From positions 6,152,001 through 6,216,000 of the forward strand of contig NZ_NETK01000001.1 in NCBI RefSeq assembly GCF_002343915.1: DNA of 64,000 nt, read 5' to 3'. The position numbers and the translations under genes are program-made. This document shows, in pieces, positions 23,632 through 33,794 of this stretch; position 1 is the first letter of the stretch; every line of letters begins with the position of its first letter. This stretch comes from Nannocystis exedens. Its GTDB lineage: Bacteria > Myxococcota_A > Polyangia > Nannocystales > Nannocystaceae. The notes under the pieces were generated by a model. It saw nothing but the letters and a program-made list of their open reading frames with translations. It made no database searches and had not been told where the DNA came from.

Positions 23632-24553
23632 GCGCTGAGGATGACCGCCGCGGTCGCGGGAGACAAGCGTCCGCCACGGTGGGTGCCCGGGCTGTTTCTC
23701 CGGACATGTGCCTGGGAGCATGATGGCCGAAGAGACATGTGAAATGTCCCGCGGGACAGGCTCGGCGTTCGCGGCCGCGGCCGGTGTCGACCGCGACGAG
23801 GTCGCGGTGGGCTCGCGGCGGAGGTCGTGGACGAGCTGCCCCGCGCCGCCTGTGCACAGGCGGTCGGCGGCGCTCGCGAGCGCCGCCGGCTCGCGGCGTT
23901 CGCTCGTCGAACGCGGCGGGTCGCCGGCGGAGACGAGAGCAGCGCCACCGCGGCGGGCTCGCGGCGCTCGCTCGGCGACGGCAGGGGTCGGCGTCGCCGA
24001 GCGCGACGAGGTTGCGCGCGCGCAGGCCATCGAGCGCGCCTCGATCGGCATCGACCTTGCGGAGTTGACAGCCTCGACGAGCGGCGGATCGACGGTGAGC
24101 GGCGCCGGCTGCCCGAGCTCGGCGCCGATCGTTCTGCGAAGGCGATAGGCCGGCCGCACACCAGGGAACGCGTCCGGGAGGCGCGCTCTCTGCACGTTCA
24201 CCGCCGGTGTCCCGAGAACGGCGAGAGGTGGTTCGTCGGCATCACCGGTGGGCGACGCTCGAATCGCTCCCGATTTTTTCGCTCCGGCCCGGCGACCCGG
24301 AGGGCGCGCCCGGGCCGAGGCGATCGTGGCGGGCCGAGCCGATTGGAAAATTCTGCCGTGCTTCGCGAGCACCGAGTTCGTCCGTCGGTGCGCGGGTGTG
24401 GGACAGGTCCTCGCGTTCGGGCCGTGCCGACCGTCGGCAGCGAGTCCGGCGCGAGGGCGCACCGCGCTGTCTCATCGCGTGGAACGTCCGCCGGCGCGGA
24501 GCGTCCGGCGAGCCGGCATCACGTGCGGCCGGGACGGTGTTACCCTCGCGGTG
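23632..24553. other. 922-bp divergent gap with three hairpin repeats
   Basis: CTGTTTCTCCGGACATGT (23692-23709), a longer-spaced pair ending GAAGAGACATGT (23719-23740) and AATGTCCCGCGGGACAGG (23743-23760). Further on is an inverted repeat around GGCGCTCGCGAGCGCC (~23870-23885). No reading frame here looks coding; GGGACAGGTCC at 24400-24410 is an isolated half-copy. Confidence 0.6.
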
Positions 24554-25198
24554 ATGCGTACCACTTTGATCTTCGCCGGTCTCGTGGCGTTCAGCTTGAG
24601 CCCGGCGGCTTGCAAGCGGAACAGTGCTCCTCGCAGCCCCGACGAATGCGGCGGTCTGTGTGGCGCGGGCACTCGCTGCGACCGCGGCAGTTGTGTCGTC
24701 GACAGCTCGCAGGACACTCCGGTCAAGCAGGAGGTCGAGACCAACGAGATCCCGATGCGGCCGCAGATCACGTCGTGGGGCGAGTGTACCCACGAGCGCG
24801 ACGAGCTGCCGAAGAAGTTCGTCCCGGTCGACGACTCGGCGATCCCGCAATACGACATCGAACGGCCGCGCGTGCTCGACTGGAGCGAGGGCGACGAGCA
24901 GCTGAACGAGCAGGTGCTCAGCGCTCACATGCGCGAGGTCGAGTACGGGATCAACGAGTGCCTGTCGATCGCCGCCTGCTACAACCACGGCAGCCTCAAG
25001 GGCGGTCGCCTCGACATGGTCATCGGCCTGGTCGGAAAGACAGGCCGGGTCGACGCCGTGACGGTCACCGCCTCGCGCGGTCTGCAGGTCTTCGGCATCG
25101 TCCCGTGCGTCCGCAAGGTCGTGGCCGACCATCAGTTCCCGAGCTACAACGGGCCGCAGATGACGGTGAAGTACAACATCGAGATCGGCGAGGAGTAG
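24554..25198 (+). CDS. Lipoprotein with AgmX/PglI-type C-terminal domain
   Basis: A 214-residue lipoprotein: MRTTLIFAGLVAFSLSPAAC with lipobox PAAC, then a short Cys-containing module (CGGLCGAGTRCDRGSCVVD). The C-terminal ~110 residues follow the TonB-like AgmX/PglI pattern: HMREVEYGINECLSIAAC, GGRLDMVIGLVGKTGRVDAV, VFGIVPCVRKVV and FPSYNGPQMTVKYNIEI. Known: this domain occurs in myxobacterial gliding and polarity proteins (AgmX, PglI) and in many envelope lipoproteins with an unknown partner. It ends one base before the stop of the convergent ABC gene, so there is no room for a terminator. A half-copy of the dispersed repeat (GGTCGGAAAGACAGGCC, 25030-25046) encodes VGKTG inside the conserved domain. 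Confidence 0.8.
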   Translation: MRTTLIFAGLVAFSLSPAACKRNSAPRSPDECGGLCGAGTRCDRGSCVVDSSQDTPVKQEVETNEIPMRPQITSWGECTHERDELPKKFVPVDDSAIPQYDIERPRVLDWSEGDEQLNEQVLSAHMREVEYGINECLSIAACYNHGSLKGGRLDMVIGLVGKTGRVDAVTVTASRGLQVFGIVPCVRKVVADHQFPSYNGPQMTVKYNIEIGEE

Positions 25199-25199
25199 C

Positions 25200-27746
25200 C
25201 TACTTCTCGGCCGCGTCGCGGCGGCGCAGCATCCACGCGGTCAGCAGCAGGCAGGCCAGCGTGTAGCCCGCGAGGATCGCCCACACCGCCGCGATGTGCT
25301 CGGGCGCGGGGCTGTAGTCGACCGACGCGTAGACCTCGCAGGTCAGCGGGTCGCCGGGGAACTCGCAGCGGGTCATGTCGCGCGGCTCGAGCAGCGCCGC
25401 GATCGACCCCATCGACTCCATGCCCCAGCGCGCGCCGGTCAGGTACGACACGGGGGCCAGGAGCGCCGGCAGCGGCATCAGGGCCAGGGCGAACACCAAT
25501 TGGGGGATCAGCGCCAGCGGCACCGCGCTCATCGCCTTGTCGGAGCTCGACACCCAGGTCGAGATCAGGAGCCCGAGCCCGACCCCGGACAGCGACGTGA
25601 GGAACACCGACACCAGGAGCCCGCCCCACAGCCCGAGCGGCGGCTGGCGCGTCATGTCGATCAGGCCGTACTCGGTCAGGGCCACGTAGTCGGCGGCGAA
25701 GTCGACGCGCAGCAGCAGCAGCAGCATCAGCACCAGGCTCTGCACCGCGCACAGCCCGGCGAGCACGCCGAACTTCGACAGCAGGTAGGCGGGGATCCGC
25801 AGGCTCGCCAGGCGCTCGCGGCGGTAGATCTCCGCCTCCTTGGTGATCTCGCGGACCGAGTTGATCACGCCGAACCACACCGCGACGACGCTGAGCAAGA
25901 ACAGCAGGAGCCGCCCATTCGTCGACGTCGACGAGTGCAGCGCCGTCGGTCGCGCGGCCAGCAGCAGCACCGCCCCGATCACCGGCGCCTGCAGCAGCAA
26001 AATCAGCAGGTTCTTGCGGTCGGCCGCGATCAGCTTCACGTAGCGGTCGGCGAGGACGCGGGTCTGGAACAGCCACGACGCGTCGTGGCTCGGCGGCGGG
26101 GGGGCCGGGGCGGGCGCCGACGTCAGCGACTCCTCGGCGGCGATCCGGAAGTGGCCCGGCGCGACCGCGTGCAGCCTGGTGCCCGAGACCTCGCTCTCGG
26201 TCTGCCGCTCGTAGACGTAGATCCGGTACTCGTCGGAGCGGCGGAACCGGATCTCCCACAGCTCGGCCATCGTCGGCGCGCGCTTGGACTGCGGGTGGTG
26301 TTCGTGCCACAGGCGGTACTCGGCGGCCAACTCGCCCTGCCGCATCACCTCGGGCGGCCCGACCTTCCCGCCGAGCTTGGTGTAGATGTCGGCGAAGTCG
26401 CCGCTGGTGACGCCGAACATCGCCAGCGCCCCCGCGGGCGGCCCGTAGTAGACCAGCCGCCCGCCCGCCATGAACGCGACCAGGTCGCACTGCGTGATGT
26501 TGGCGGTCGCGTGGGTGACCAGCACCACCGTGCGGCCCGAGTCGGCGATGTACCGCAGGGTGTACATCATCTTCTTCTCGAGCCCCGGGTCGAGGCCGCT
26601 GGTCGGCTCGTCGAGGAAGAACAGGTTCGGGTCGCCGAGCAGCTCCGAGGCGATCGAGATCCGCTTGCGCTGGCCGCCGGACAGCGCGGTGATCCGCTGC
26701 GCGCGGGCCTCGAGCATCTCGACCTCCTCGAGCACGCGGACGATCCGCGCCTCGATCTCGGCCGCGGAGGTGTCGGTCGGCAGGCGCAGCCGCGCCGTGT
26801 AGCGGAGCGCGTCCTCGACGGTGAGGTGGCGGTGCAGGATGTCGTCCTGCGGCACGTAGCCGATCCCGCCGCGGTAGAGGTGATAGCTGGCGTAGAGGTC
26901 GTCGCTGCCGACCCGCACCAGGCCGGCGTCGGGCCGGCGCACGCCCGCGAGCGCGGCCATCAGCGTGCTCTTGCCGGCGCCCGAGGCCCCGACCAGCGCG
27001 ACGAACTCTCGCGGCTCGATCACGAGCGACACGCGGTGGAGGATCGCCTTGCCCTCCGGCGTGACCCGCACCAGCTCGCGCGCGTCGATCCGCATCGCTC
27101 CCTTCTGCTCGAATTGATCGAGCGACTTGCCGGTGTAGACCAGCTTGAAGGGGCCGATTTGGAGCACATCGCCCTGTTTGAGCTCGTGGACGTGCACCCG
27201 GGCCCCGTTGACGAAGGTCCCGTTGGCGCTGCCGTGATCGGTGAGCTCGTGCCCCTGGTCGAATGCGCGGATGGTCGCGTGTCGGCGCGACACCTGGAGG
27301 CTCGGCAGCACCAGGTCGCAGCCCTCGCGGCCGATCGTCACCGCCGGCCGCTCGAGCGCGCAGCGCTGCACCGGCGCCGCGGGCTGGGCCTGCGCCCGCT
27401 TGCCGATGTCCTGATAGGTCAGGCTGACGAAGTTGCCGGTCACCGGGTCGGCGATGCGGATCACGTCGCCGTCGTTGAACACGTGCGAGGCGACGCGACG
27501 GCCGCGGAACAGCAGCCCGTTGCCGCCGCCGAGCGCGACGATCCGGTGGCCCTGCAGGTAGGGCTCGACCCGCGCGTGATGTTGCGCGACGCAGGCCGAT
27601 TGGATCACCACGTCGTTGTCTTGCTTGCGCCCGATCCGCAGCGGGCCCATGCCCAGGCGCACGTCCTGGAGCTTCCGGCCGGCCACCTCGATCGTCAGGT
27701 AGGTCGTCGACGAGCGGACGACGACCGTATCCTCGGGCCCATGCAC
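25200..27746 (-). CDS. FHA-domain ABC transporter (ATPase-permease fusion, ABC-2/ABCG type)
   Basis: An 848-residue protein. Two FHA domains come first: ~1-105 (MGPLRIGRKQDNDVVIQSAC, HHARV) and ~125-210 (TIGREGCDLVLPSLQVSRRH, GSANGTFVNGARV), the second with the full phosphothreonine-binding signature. The ABC ATPase (~225-460) has Walker A GASGAGKST, Q-loop GYVPQDD, signature LSGGQRKRISIA, Walker B NLFFLDEPTSGLDP and H-loop VTHAT. A linker with KRAPTMAELWEIRFR leads to an ABC-2 membrane domain (~590-848) with six predicted helices and a large extracellular loop before the last. The order ATPase then permease is that of ABCG half-transporters, so it probably dimerises. FHA domains imply control by a Hanks-type Ser/Thr kinase (inference). 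Substrate unknown. Confidence 0.92.
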   Translation of the reverse strand: MHGPEDTVVVRSSTTYLTIEVAGRKLQDVRLGMGPLRIGRKQDNDVVIQSACVAQHHARVEPYLQGHRIVALGGGNGLLFRGRRVASHVFNDGDVIRIADPVTGNFVSLTYQDIGKRAQAQPAAPVQRCALERPAVTIGREGCDLVLPSLQVSRRHATIRAFDQGHELTDHGSANGTFVNGARVHVHELKQGDVLQIGPFKLVYTGKSLDQFEQKGAMRIDARELVRVTPEGKAILHRVSLVIEPREFVALVGASGAGKSTLMAALAGVRRPDAGLVRVGSDDLYASYHLYRGGIGYVPQDDILHRHLTVEDALRYTARLRLPTDTSAAEIEARIVRVLEEVEMLEARAQRITALSGGQRKRISIASELLGDPNLFFLDEPTSGLDPGLEKKMMYTLRYIADSGRTVVLVTHATANITQCDLVAFMAGGRLVYYGPPAGALAMFGVTSGDFADIYTKLGGKVGPPEVMRQGELAAEYRLWHEHHPQSKRAPTMAELWEIRFRRSDEYRIYVYERQTESEVSGTRLHAVAPGHFRIAAEESLTSAPAPAPPPPSHDASWLFQTRVLADRYVKLIAADRKNLLILLLQAPVIGAVLLLAARPTALHSSTSTNGRLLLFLLSVVAVWFGVINSVREITKEAEIYRRERLASLRIPAYLLSKFGVLAGLCAVQSLVLMLLLLLRVDFAADYVALTEYGLIDMTRQPPLGLWGGLLVSVFLTSLSGVGLGLLISTWVSSSDKAMSAVPLALIPQLVFALALMPLPALLAPVSYLTGARWGMESMGSIAALLEPRDMTRCEFPGDPLTCEVYASVDYSPAPEHIAAVWAILAGYTLACLLLTAWMLRRRDAAEK

Positions 27747-27925
27747 GCCGGCATCGTACCCGGTGGCGCCGGCCGCAGGGATTTTGTCGCCGCTTCGCGG
27801 GGTAGGCGGCGGATTCGAGCGCGGGCTGCGCGAATGGATGCCTGCTCAAGCGGACAGGCCGCGCTCCAGTCCGCGCCCGCCGCGGCAAGCTCCGGGTGCG
27901 CCGATCGTGTTAGGCTCGGCGGGCG

Positions 27926-28456
27926 ATGATCCTGGCCTTCCTGCGCACCTCTACTCCTGGGCCCCTGCGTCTCTCGCACCTGACCGGGGTGCTGGCGCTG
28001 ACGCTCGCCGGCGCCGCCTGCGACGTCGACGAGATGGAGGTGTCGAGCCAGAAGTCGGGCGCCTACAAGATGGAGCCCGGCGGCCGCGGCACGAAGGTGC
28101 TGACCGCCTCGGACGGCTCGACGGTGACGATCCAGCGCGACGGCACGGTCACCAAGCCGGACGGCAGCAAGATCCAGATCAAGAAGGACGGCACGATCGT
28201 CATGCCGGACGGCAAGCAGGTCCGCGTGTTCCCCGACGGCTCGCGCTCGACGCTGTCGGTCGAGCGCACCGAGTTCAGCGCCGACGGGTCGATGATCGTC
28301 ACCGCCGACGACGGCACCCGCACGACGATCGCCCCCAACGGCACCGTCACCCGCGAGCTGCCGGGCGGGGCCCGCTCGTCGATGACGATCGAGAAGCCGA
28401 CGCCCCCGAGCGCGCCGGCGCCGGCGCCGGCCCCGAGCAAGGCCGCGTCGCCCTGA
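27926..28456 (+). CDS. Lipoprotein with TCP10/G-box-like beta repeats
   Basis: A 176-residue protein. MILAFLRTSTPGPLRLSHLT and a hydrophobic stretch lead to lipobox-like GAAC at ~33. The central region (~55-150) is made of short beta repeats with a DG at each turn: VLTASDGSTVTIQRDGTVTK, PDGSKIQIKKDGTIVMPDGK, VRVFPDGSRSTLS and MIVTADDGTRTTIAPNGTVT. This spacing (about 9 to 10 residues per strand) resembles the TCP10 C-terminal / G-box repeat of centriolar CPAP/SAS-4, which forms a single-layer solvent-exposed beta sheet; bacterial members exist but their role is unknown. The end is Pro/Ala-rich. It is transcribed divergently from the FHA-ABC gene, 179 bp away. Confidence 0.7.
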   Translation: MILAFLRTSTPGPLRLSHLTGVLALTLAGAACDVDEMEVSSQKSGAYKMEPGGRGTKVLTASDGSTVTIQRDGTVTKPDGSKIQIKKDGTIVMPDGKQVRVFPDGSRSTLSVERTEFSADGSMIVTADDGTRTTIAPNGTVTRELPGGARSSMTIEKPTPPSAPAPAPAPSKAASP

Positions 28457-28511
28457 CCCGGCCCGAGCTGCAGCGAGCGCGCACCTCGAGCGCCCGTTGG
28501 CCTGCGCTGAA

Positions 28512-28534
28512 GGACATGTCCTGAAAACCATGGA
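28512..28534. repeat. Dispersed hairpin repeat (decayed second arm)
   Basis: GGACATGTCC is a perfect 10-bp palindrome at 28512-28521, followed by TGAAAACCATGG, which resembles a mutated second arm. It lies in the 241-bp gap between two plus-strand genes. Confidence 0.55.
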
Positions 28535-28697
28535 TGGGCCGCGGAACGGGCGCCTCGGGCGGCGCTGTCCCGCGGCCTGGCCGATCGGTCGGCCCGCCGG
28601 CGTCGCAGCGTGTCGCACGCGAGTCGAGCCCGGTCACGCCTCACCGTTCCTCCGTCGGACGCGCGCCGCCGGCCACGAGGCTGCTACCGTGCTGCCC

Positions 28698-29003
28698 ATG
28701 CCCCTGCAAGCGAAGCTGGTCCGGGTGGCAGAGGACCTGCCGGAGGTGCAGATCGGCATCGACGTATGGGGCGGCTTCCTCGACGACGAACACGTCCTCC
28801 TCCTGGCGACGGAGCAGGGGCCCATCGTGGCCACCGCCGATTTCCGCGAACCTGCACTGGTCCCATGGGTGGGCTTCGACTCCGTGAGCGACGGCGAGGG
28901 GTTCATCGAGCTCGCCGCCCCGTTGGCCCCCGACCGGTTCGCCGGCGTCGTGTGGAACCACGGGACCCGGCAGACGACGGTCTGGCGCCTGGAGCGGGTC
29001 TGA
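28698..29003 (+). CDS. Small hypothetical protein
   Basis: A 101-residue soluble protein: MPLQAKLVRVAEDLPEVQIG, then IDVWGGFLDDEHVLLLATEQ, a central acidic helix region FDSVSDGEGFIELAAPLAPD and a C-terminal strand VVWNHGTRQTTVWRLERV. No signal peptide, no Cys, no recognised motif. Codon usage fits a real gene: rare codons are few and G/C dominates the third position. I do not recognise a family. The gene converges on enolase, and a long palindrome sits between the two stop codons. Confidence 0.6.
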   Translation: MPLQAKLVRVAEDLPEVQIGIDVWGGFLDDEHVLLLATEQGPIVATADFREPALVPWVGFDSVSDGEGFIELAAPLAPDRFAGVVWNHGTRQTTVWRLERV

Positions 29004-29026
29004 CGAGCCGTCGTCGACGTGTGGCT

Positions 29027-29098
29027 ACATGTCTTTCAAAACATGCCCGATAGGACATGAGCGATCGGGCATGCCCGATCGCTCATGTCCTATGGGGC
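29027..29098. terminator. Hairpin repeat plus 44-bp perfect palindrome between convergent genes
   Basis: First, ACATGTCTTTCAAAACATGC (29027-29046) is a family-type hairpin. It is followed by a perfect 44-bp palindrome at 29050-29093, centred on GCATGC, whose left arm begins ATAGGACATGAGCGATCGGG. Including the flanks GCCC (29045-29048) and GGGC (29095-29098) the symmetry extends to 54 bp with a single mismatched pair. Position between two converging stop codons suggests a two-way terminator, although the classic U-run is missing. Confidence 0.7.
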
Positions 29099-29111
29099 AA
29101 GCCGGACCGGT

Positions 29112-30401
<1,290 letters not shown>

Positions 30402-30665
30402 GCGCGGGAAGGTAGCGCGCGAGCGTGGCCGCCGGCCAGAGCCGATCGGCGGGGCGAGCGGGCGCGGGGCCGGCACGGGCGCTGAACGAATTGGCAGACG
30501 CTGGCGACGGCGCCGCGAAAAACCCGCGCTCTCGCCGGCGAGCCGCGCGGCTGCTCACTCGCCGGGGTGTCGAGATCGCCCGCGGGCGGCCGAGCGGGAC
30601 CGGTCGTCGGTCGCTCCGGCGGCCTTCGGCCCGCTCCCGGTGAGCCCGGGCGCGGCGTCGCCGGC

Positions 30666-30688
30666 GACATGTCTCTTCAAACATGTCC
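30666..30688. repeat. Dispersed hairpin in the eno / GH5 divergent gap
   Basis: ACATGTCTCTTCAAACATGT (30667-30686). This gap (30402-30784, 383 bp) otherwise shows nothing recognisable. Here the repeat is upstream of both genes, so it cannot be serving only as a terminator. Confidence 0.7.
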
Positions 30689-30784
30689 GAAGGTGAAGCC
30701 CGCCGATCGGCGGGCCGGGCTGACCGGGGGGCGGCGCGACATCGGCGTGGACGGGCGGCGCGGGGACCGCCTACTATTTCGGCC

Positions 30785-32371
30785 ATGCGCAGGGCGCTTG
30801 TACTGCTGACGGCGGCGATCGGCTGCGGCGGAGATCCGTCTCCGAGCACCGGCGCGAGCGAGACGACGACGGGGAGCGAGACGACGGCGGCGACGGGGAC
30901 GCCGACGACCACCGGGTCGTCGACGGCGGCGCCGACGAGCACGGGCGCGCCGCTGGCCCCGGGCGAGTGCGAGAGCCCGATCGAACCTGTCCTTTTGACC
31001 AGCGCGCGGGTCAGCCTCGACGCCGAGGGGCGGATGCACGACGAGCACGGGCGCGACGTGCTGCTGCGCGGGGTCAACACGGGCGGGCGCTCGAAGTGGG
31101 CGCCGTTCGTGCCGTTCCCGGTCGACGCGGAGGTCGAGCAGGCGGCGTTCGAGGCCGCGGCGGAGCAGTTCTTTTCGCGCCTGCCGGGCTGGGGCATCAA
31201 CGTGGTGCGGCTGCTCTTCTCGTGGGAGGCGCTCGAGCCGACGCCGGGGCAGTACGACGCGCGCTACCTCGACCGCTACGCGGCGATGGTCGACGCCGCC
31301 TGGTCGCACGGGCTGCGGGTGGTCGTCGACTTCCACCAGGACATCTACACCTCGACCTATTGCGGCGACGGCTTCCCGCCGTGGACCCTGCCGCAAGATC
31401 CGCCGCCCGAGCCGCACACCTGTCCGGACGCCGACTGGGGGCTCAAGTACATCCTCGACGGCGACGTGCGCGCCGCGTTCGACCGCTTCTGGGCCGACGA
31501 GGACGACCTGCACGCGAAGTTCTTCGCCATGTGGGGACAGATGATCGCGCGGGTCGGCGACCACCCCGGGGTGGTGGGGCTCGAGATCCTCAACGAGCCC
31601 GGCTCGGGCACGGCGGCGGACATCCCCACGTGGAAGCACGAGACGCTGAACCCGTTCCACACCGAGGCGGTGGCGCAGCTGCGAGCGCTGGCCGGCGACG
31701 AGCTGCTGATCCTCTTCAACAACCCGGGGACCGACGCGGTCGGGCTGCAGCCGGTCGAGCACGTGCGACCCGAGGGCTCGGGGCTCGTGTACGCCGCGCA
31801 CATGTACGACGCCGGGCTCGTCAAGGGCCTGCCGACGATCGGGATGATGCCGGAGCCGTACCTCGACGACATCGCCGATTTCGCGGCGGCGGAGGGGCTG
31901 GGCGTGCTCATCGGCGAATTCGGCTACGGCCACGGGGCGCCCGGCGCCGAGGAGTGGCTGGCCCGCGCGCTCGACCGGATGGACGCGCGGCGGTTGTCGG
32001 GCACGCTGTGGGAGTGCTCGCAGAACGAGGTCGCGTGGAACGAGGAGGACCTGTCGGTGATCGAGGCCGACGGCAGCGAGCGCGACACCCTCGACGTGTT
32101 CGTCCGCCCGTACCTGCGCGCGGTCGCAGGCACGGACAGCGCGTTCGCCTGGGACCAGACGACGGCCACCGCGAGCTGGACCGGCGACGGCGGCGTCAGC
32201 GAGATCGCCCTGCCCCCGCGCCGCTTCGCCGGCGCCTCGCTCGCCATCGAACTGACCACGCTGGCCGGCCCGGAGGGCGCTTGCTACACGCTCGACCCGA
32301 GCCGCGGCGAGCTGCGCGTCCAGGCGCCGGACGGGGCCCAGGTCGAGGTGCGCGTGACGGTCGCCGACTGA
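30785..32371 (+). CDS. Glycoside hydrolase family 5 lipoprotein, endoglycoceramidase-like
   Basis: A 528-residue exported enzyme. MRRALVLLTAAIGCGGDPSP looks like a lipoprotein signal (lipobox AIGC), then a Thr/Ser/Gly linker to ~60. The GH5 barrel (~75-430) begins DEHGRDVLLRGVNTGGRSKW and GINVVRLLFSWEALEPTPGQ, contains RVVVDFHQDIYTS, the acid/base Glu271 in EILNEPGSG and the nucleophile Glu378 in VLIGEFGYG, plus GTLWECSQNEVAWNEEDLS. The FHQD and NEP motifs and the large C-terminal beta domain (~440-528) resemble endoglycoceramidases and related GH5 enzymes that cleave the glycan from glycosphingolipids; cellulase activity is the main alternative. In a predator such an enzyme could attack membrane glycolipids (inference). 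Confidence 0.85.
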   Translation: MRRALVLLTAAIGCGGDPSPSTGASETTTGSETTAATGTPTTTGSSTAAPTSTGAPLAPGECESPIEPVLLTSARVSLDAEGRMHDEHGRDVLLRGVNTGGRSKWAPFVPFPVDAEVEQAAFEAAAEQFFSRLPGWGINVVRLLFSWEALEPTPGQYDARYLDRYAAMVDAAWSHGLRVVVDFHQDIYTSTYCGDGFPPWTLPQDPPPEPHTCPDADWGLKYILDGDVRAAFDRFWADEDDLHAKFFAMWGQMIARVGDHPGVVGLEILNEPGSGTAADIPTWKHETLNPFHTEAVAQLRALAGDELLILFNNPGTDAVGLQPVEHVRPEGSGLVYAAHMYDAGLVKGLPTIGMMPEPYLDDIADFAAAEGLGVLIGEFGYGHGAPGAEEWLARALDRMDARRLSGTLWECSQNEVAWNEEDLSVIEADGSERDTLDVFVRPYLRAVAGTDSAFAWDQTTATASWTGDGGVSEIALPPRRFAGASLAIELTTLAGPEGACYTLDPSRGELRVQAPDGAQVEVRVTVAD

Positions 32372-32421
32372 GCGGCGCGCCCGTCGTGGCGACGCGGCGA
32401 ACAATTGTCCGCATGATTTTC

Positions 32422-32444
32422 GGGACATGTCCCGAGAGGAATGT
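32422..32444. repeat. Dispersed hairpin repeat
   Basis: GGGACATGTCCC (32422-32433) is a perfect 12-bp palindrome and is followed by GAGAGGAATGTC, a slightly mutated second arm. It lies between the GH5 gene and the cyclase pair, both on the plus strand. Confidence 0.7.
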
Positions 32445-32549
32445 CGTGACCGCGAGCGGGGGCCGGTCGCCCCGCGCGATCGGCTCGTTTTCGAGCCGCG
32501 GGCGCTCGGGGCTCGCCGGGACGCTCGCGGGGGTTTCCGGTAAGGTGCC

Positions 32550-33794
32550 ATGGACGTGACGAACGCGGTCCTGCGGGTGCGAGCGGCGTTGTCGCGGGCC
32601 GTCGGGGCCGGTGTCCGCGGCGACACGTCCCGCGAGGACGGCCGGCGGATCCGCCTGCAGAACGGGCTGGCGCTGCTCGGGATCGCGATGAGCTGCGCCG
32701 GCCACATCGGCACGGGAAGGCCGCTCGACCCCGAATTGCTGGTCCACCTGGGGGTCACGGTCGGCGGGCTCGCGGCAGTGTTCGCGCTGCACGCCCGCGG
32801 CCGCCCGCGCGACGCGGCGCTGGCGTTCCACGGGACGATCGTGACGTCGATCCTGATGGGCTCGTGGACCATCGGGCTCGACTACGGCAACTTCTTTCTC
32901 TTGATCCTCGGCGCGGCGCTGCCGTTCCTGCTGTTCCCCACCCGCGAGCAGACGGCGGCGCTGGGCACGGCGCTGGCGGCGTCGCTCTGCCTGGCGGTGC
33001 TGGTCTACGGCTGGGACCTCGACGGCGACCTGGCCCGCCGCGTAACCACGTACGGGCCCGACCAGTACCTGCATCAGGGGATGCTGGTGGCGGTGATCCT
33101 GTTGGTCGGCTACGGCTCGCGCTCGTTCAACGCGCTGGCCGAGGCGGATCTCGAGCACGAGCGGGCCAAGTCGGAGCGGCTGCTCCGCAGCGTGTTCCCC
33201 GAGGAGATCGGGCGCCGCCTGCAGGCGGGCGAGCAGGAGATCGCGGAGCGCCACGGCGACGCGTCGGTGCTGTTCTGCCGGGTGATCGGGCTCGACCGCC
33301 CGGCCGAGGGCCAGACGGCGGAGGCCTACCTCGCCCGCTTGCACGCGGTGTTCGCCGCGATCGACCGCCGCTGCGCCGAGTTCGGGGCGGAGAAGATCAA
33401 GACCACCGGGACGAGCTTCGTCGCCGCGGCCGGGCTGCCGGTGTATCGGCCCGACCACGCGGAGGTGCTGGTGGCGCTGGCGCTGGCGCTGCGCGACGAG
33501 TTCGCGGCGACGCCGGGGATCGCGGTGCGGATCGGGGTCAACTCGGGGCCGGTGGTCGCGGGGGTGATCGGGCAGGTGCGGCCGACCTACGACCTGTGGG
33601 GCGACACGGTCAACACGGCCCAGCGCATGGAGATGCACGGGCTCGCCGGCGAGGTCCACGTCTCGCCGCTGACGTTCGCCAAGGTCAACCACCGCTTCGA
33701 GTGCAGCGGCCGCGAAGGCGTGGAGATCAAGGGCAAGGGGCCGATGAAGACGTACTTCGTCCGCGGCGCGCGCAAGGCAGGGCGCCGGCCGTGA
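32550..33794 (+). CDS. Membrane class III cyclase, C2-like half (metal Asps lost, catalytic Asn/Arg kept)
   Basis: A 414-residue protein with about six membrane segments (~38-200), a short coiled connector (ADLEHERAKSERLLRSVFPE) and a class III nucleotidyl cyclase domain (~230-405). Both metal aspartates are replaced: VLFCRVIG has Arg244 at the first site and EKIKTTGTSF has Thr288 at the second (44 residues apart, as in family members). The other catalytic residues are intact: Lys284 and Asp348 (substrate base), Asn355 and Arg359 (transition state) in YDLWGDTVNTAQRMEM. This is the pattern of mammalian C2 domains, which act only with a C1 partner. The stop overlaps the GTG of the next gene by four bases, so the two proteins are likely made together and form a heterodimer (inference). 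Confidence 0.9.
   Translation: MDVTNAVLRVRAALSRAVGAGVRGDTSREDGRRIRLQNGLALLGIAMSCAGHIGTGRPLDPELLVHLGVTVGGLAAVFALHARGRPRDAALAFHGTIVTSILMGSWTIGLDYGNFFLLILGAALPFLLFPTREQTAALGTALAASLCLAVLVYGWDLDGDLARRVTTYGPDQYLHQGMLVAVILLVGYGSRSFNALAEADLEHERAKSERLLRSVFPEEIGRRLQAGEQEIAERHGDASVLFCRVIGLDRPAEGQTAEAYLARLHAVFAAIDRRCAEFGAEKIKTTGTSFVAAAGLPVYRPDHAEVLVALALALRDEFAATPGIAVRIGVNSGPVVAGVIGQVRPTYDLWGDTVNTAQRMEMHGLAGEVHVSPLTFAKVNHRFECSGREGVEIKGKGPMKTYFVRGARKAGRRP

Noticed and set aside
23632..24553. Possible N-terminal extension of the TupA-like gene through the divergent gap
   Set aside because: The extra ~277 codons include dispersed hairpins and repetitive Arg/Ala sequence; MWTRRAVTRL with a lipobox is the believable start.
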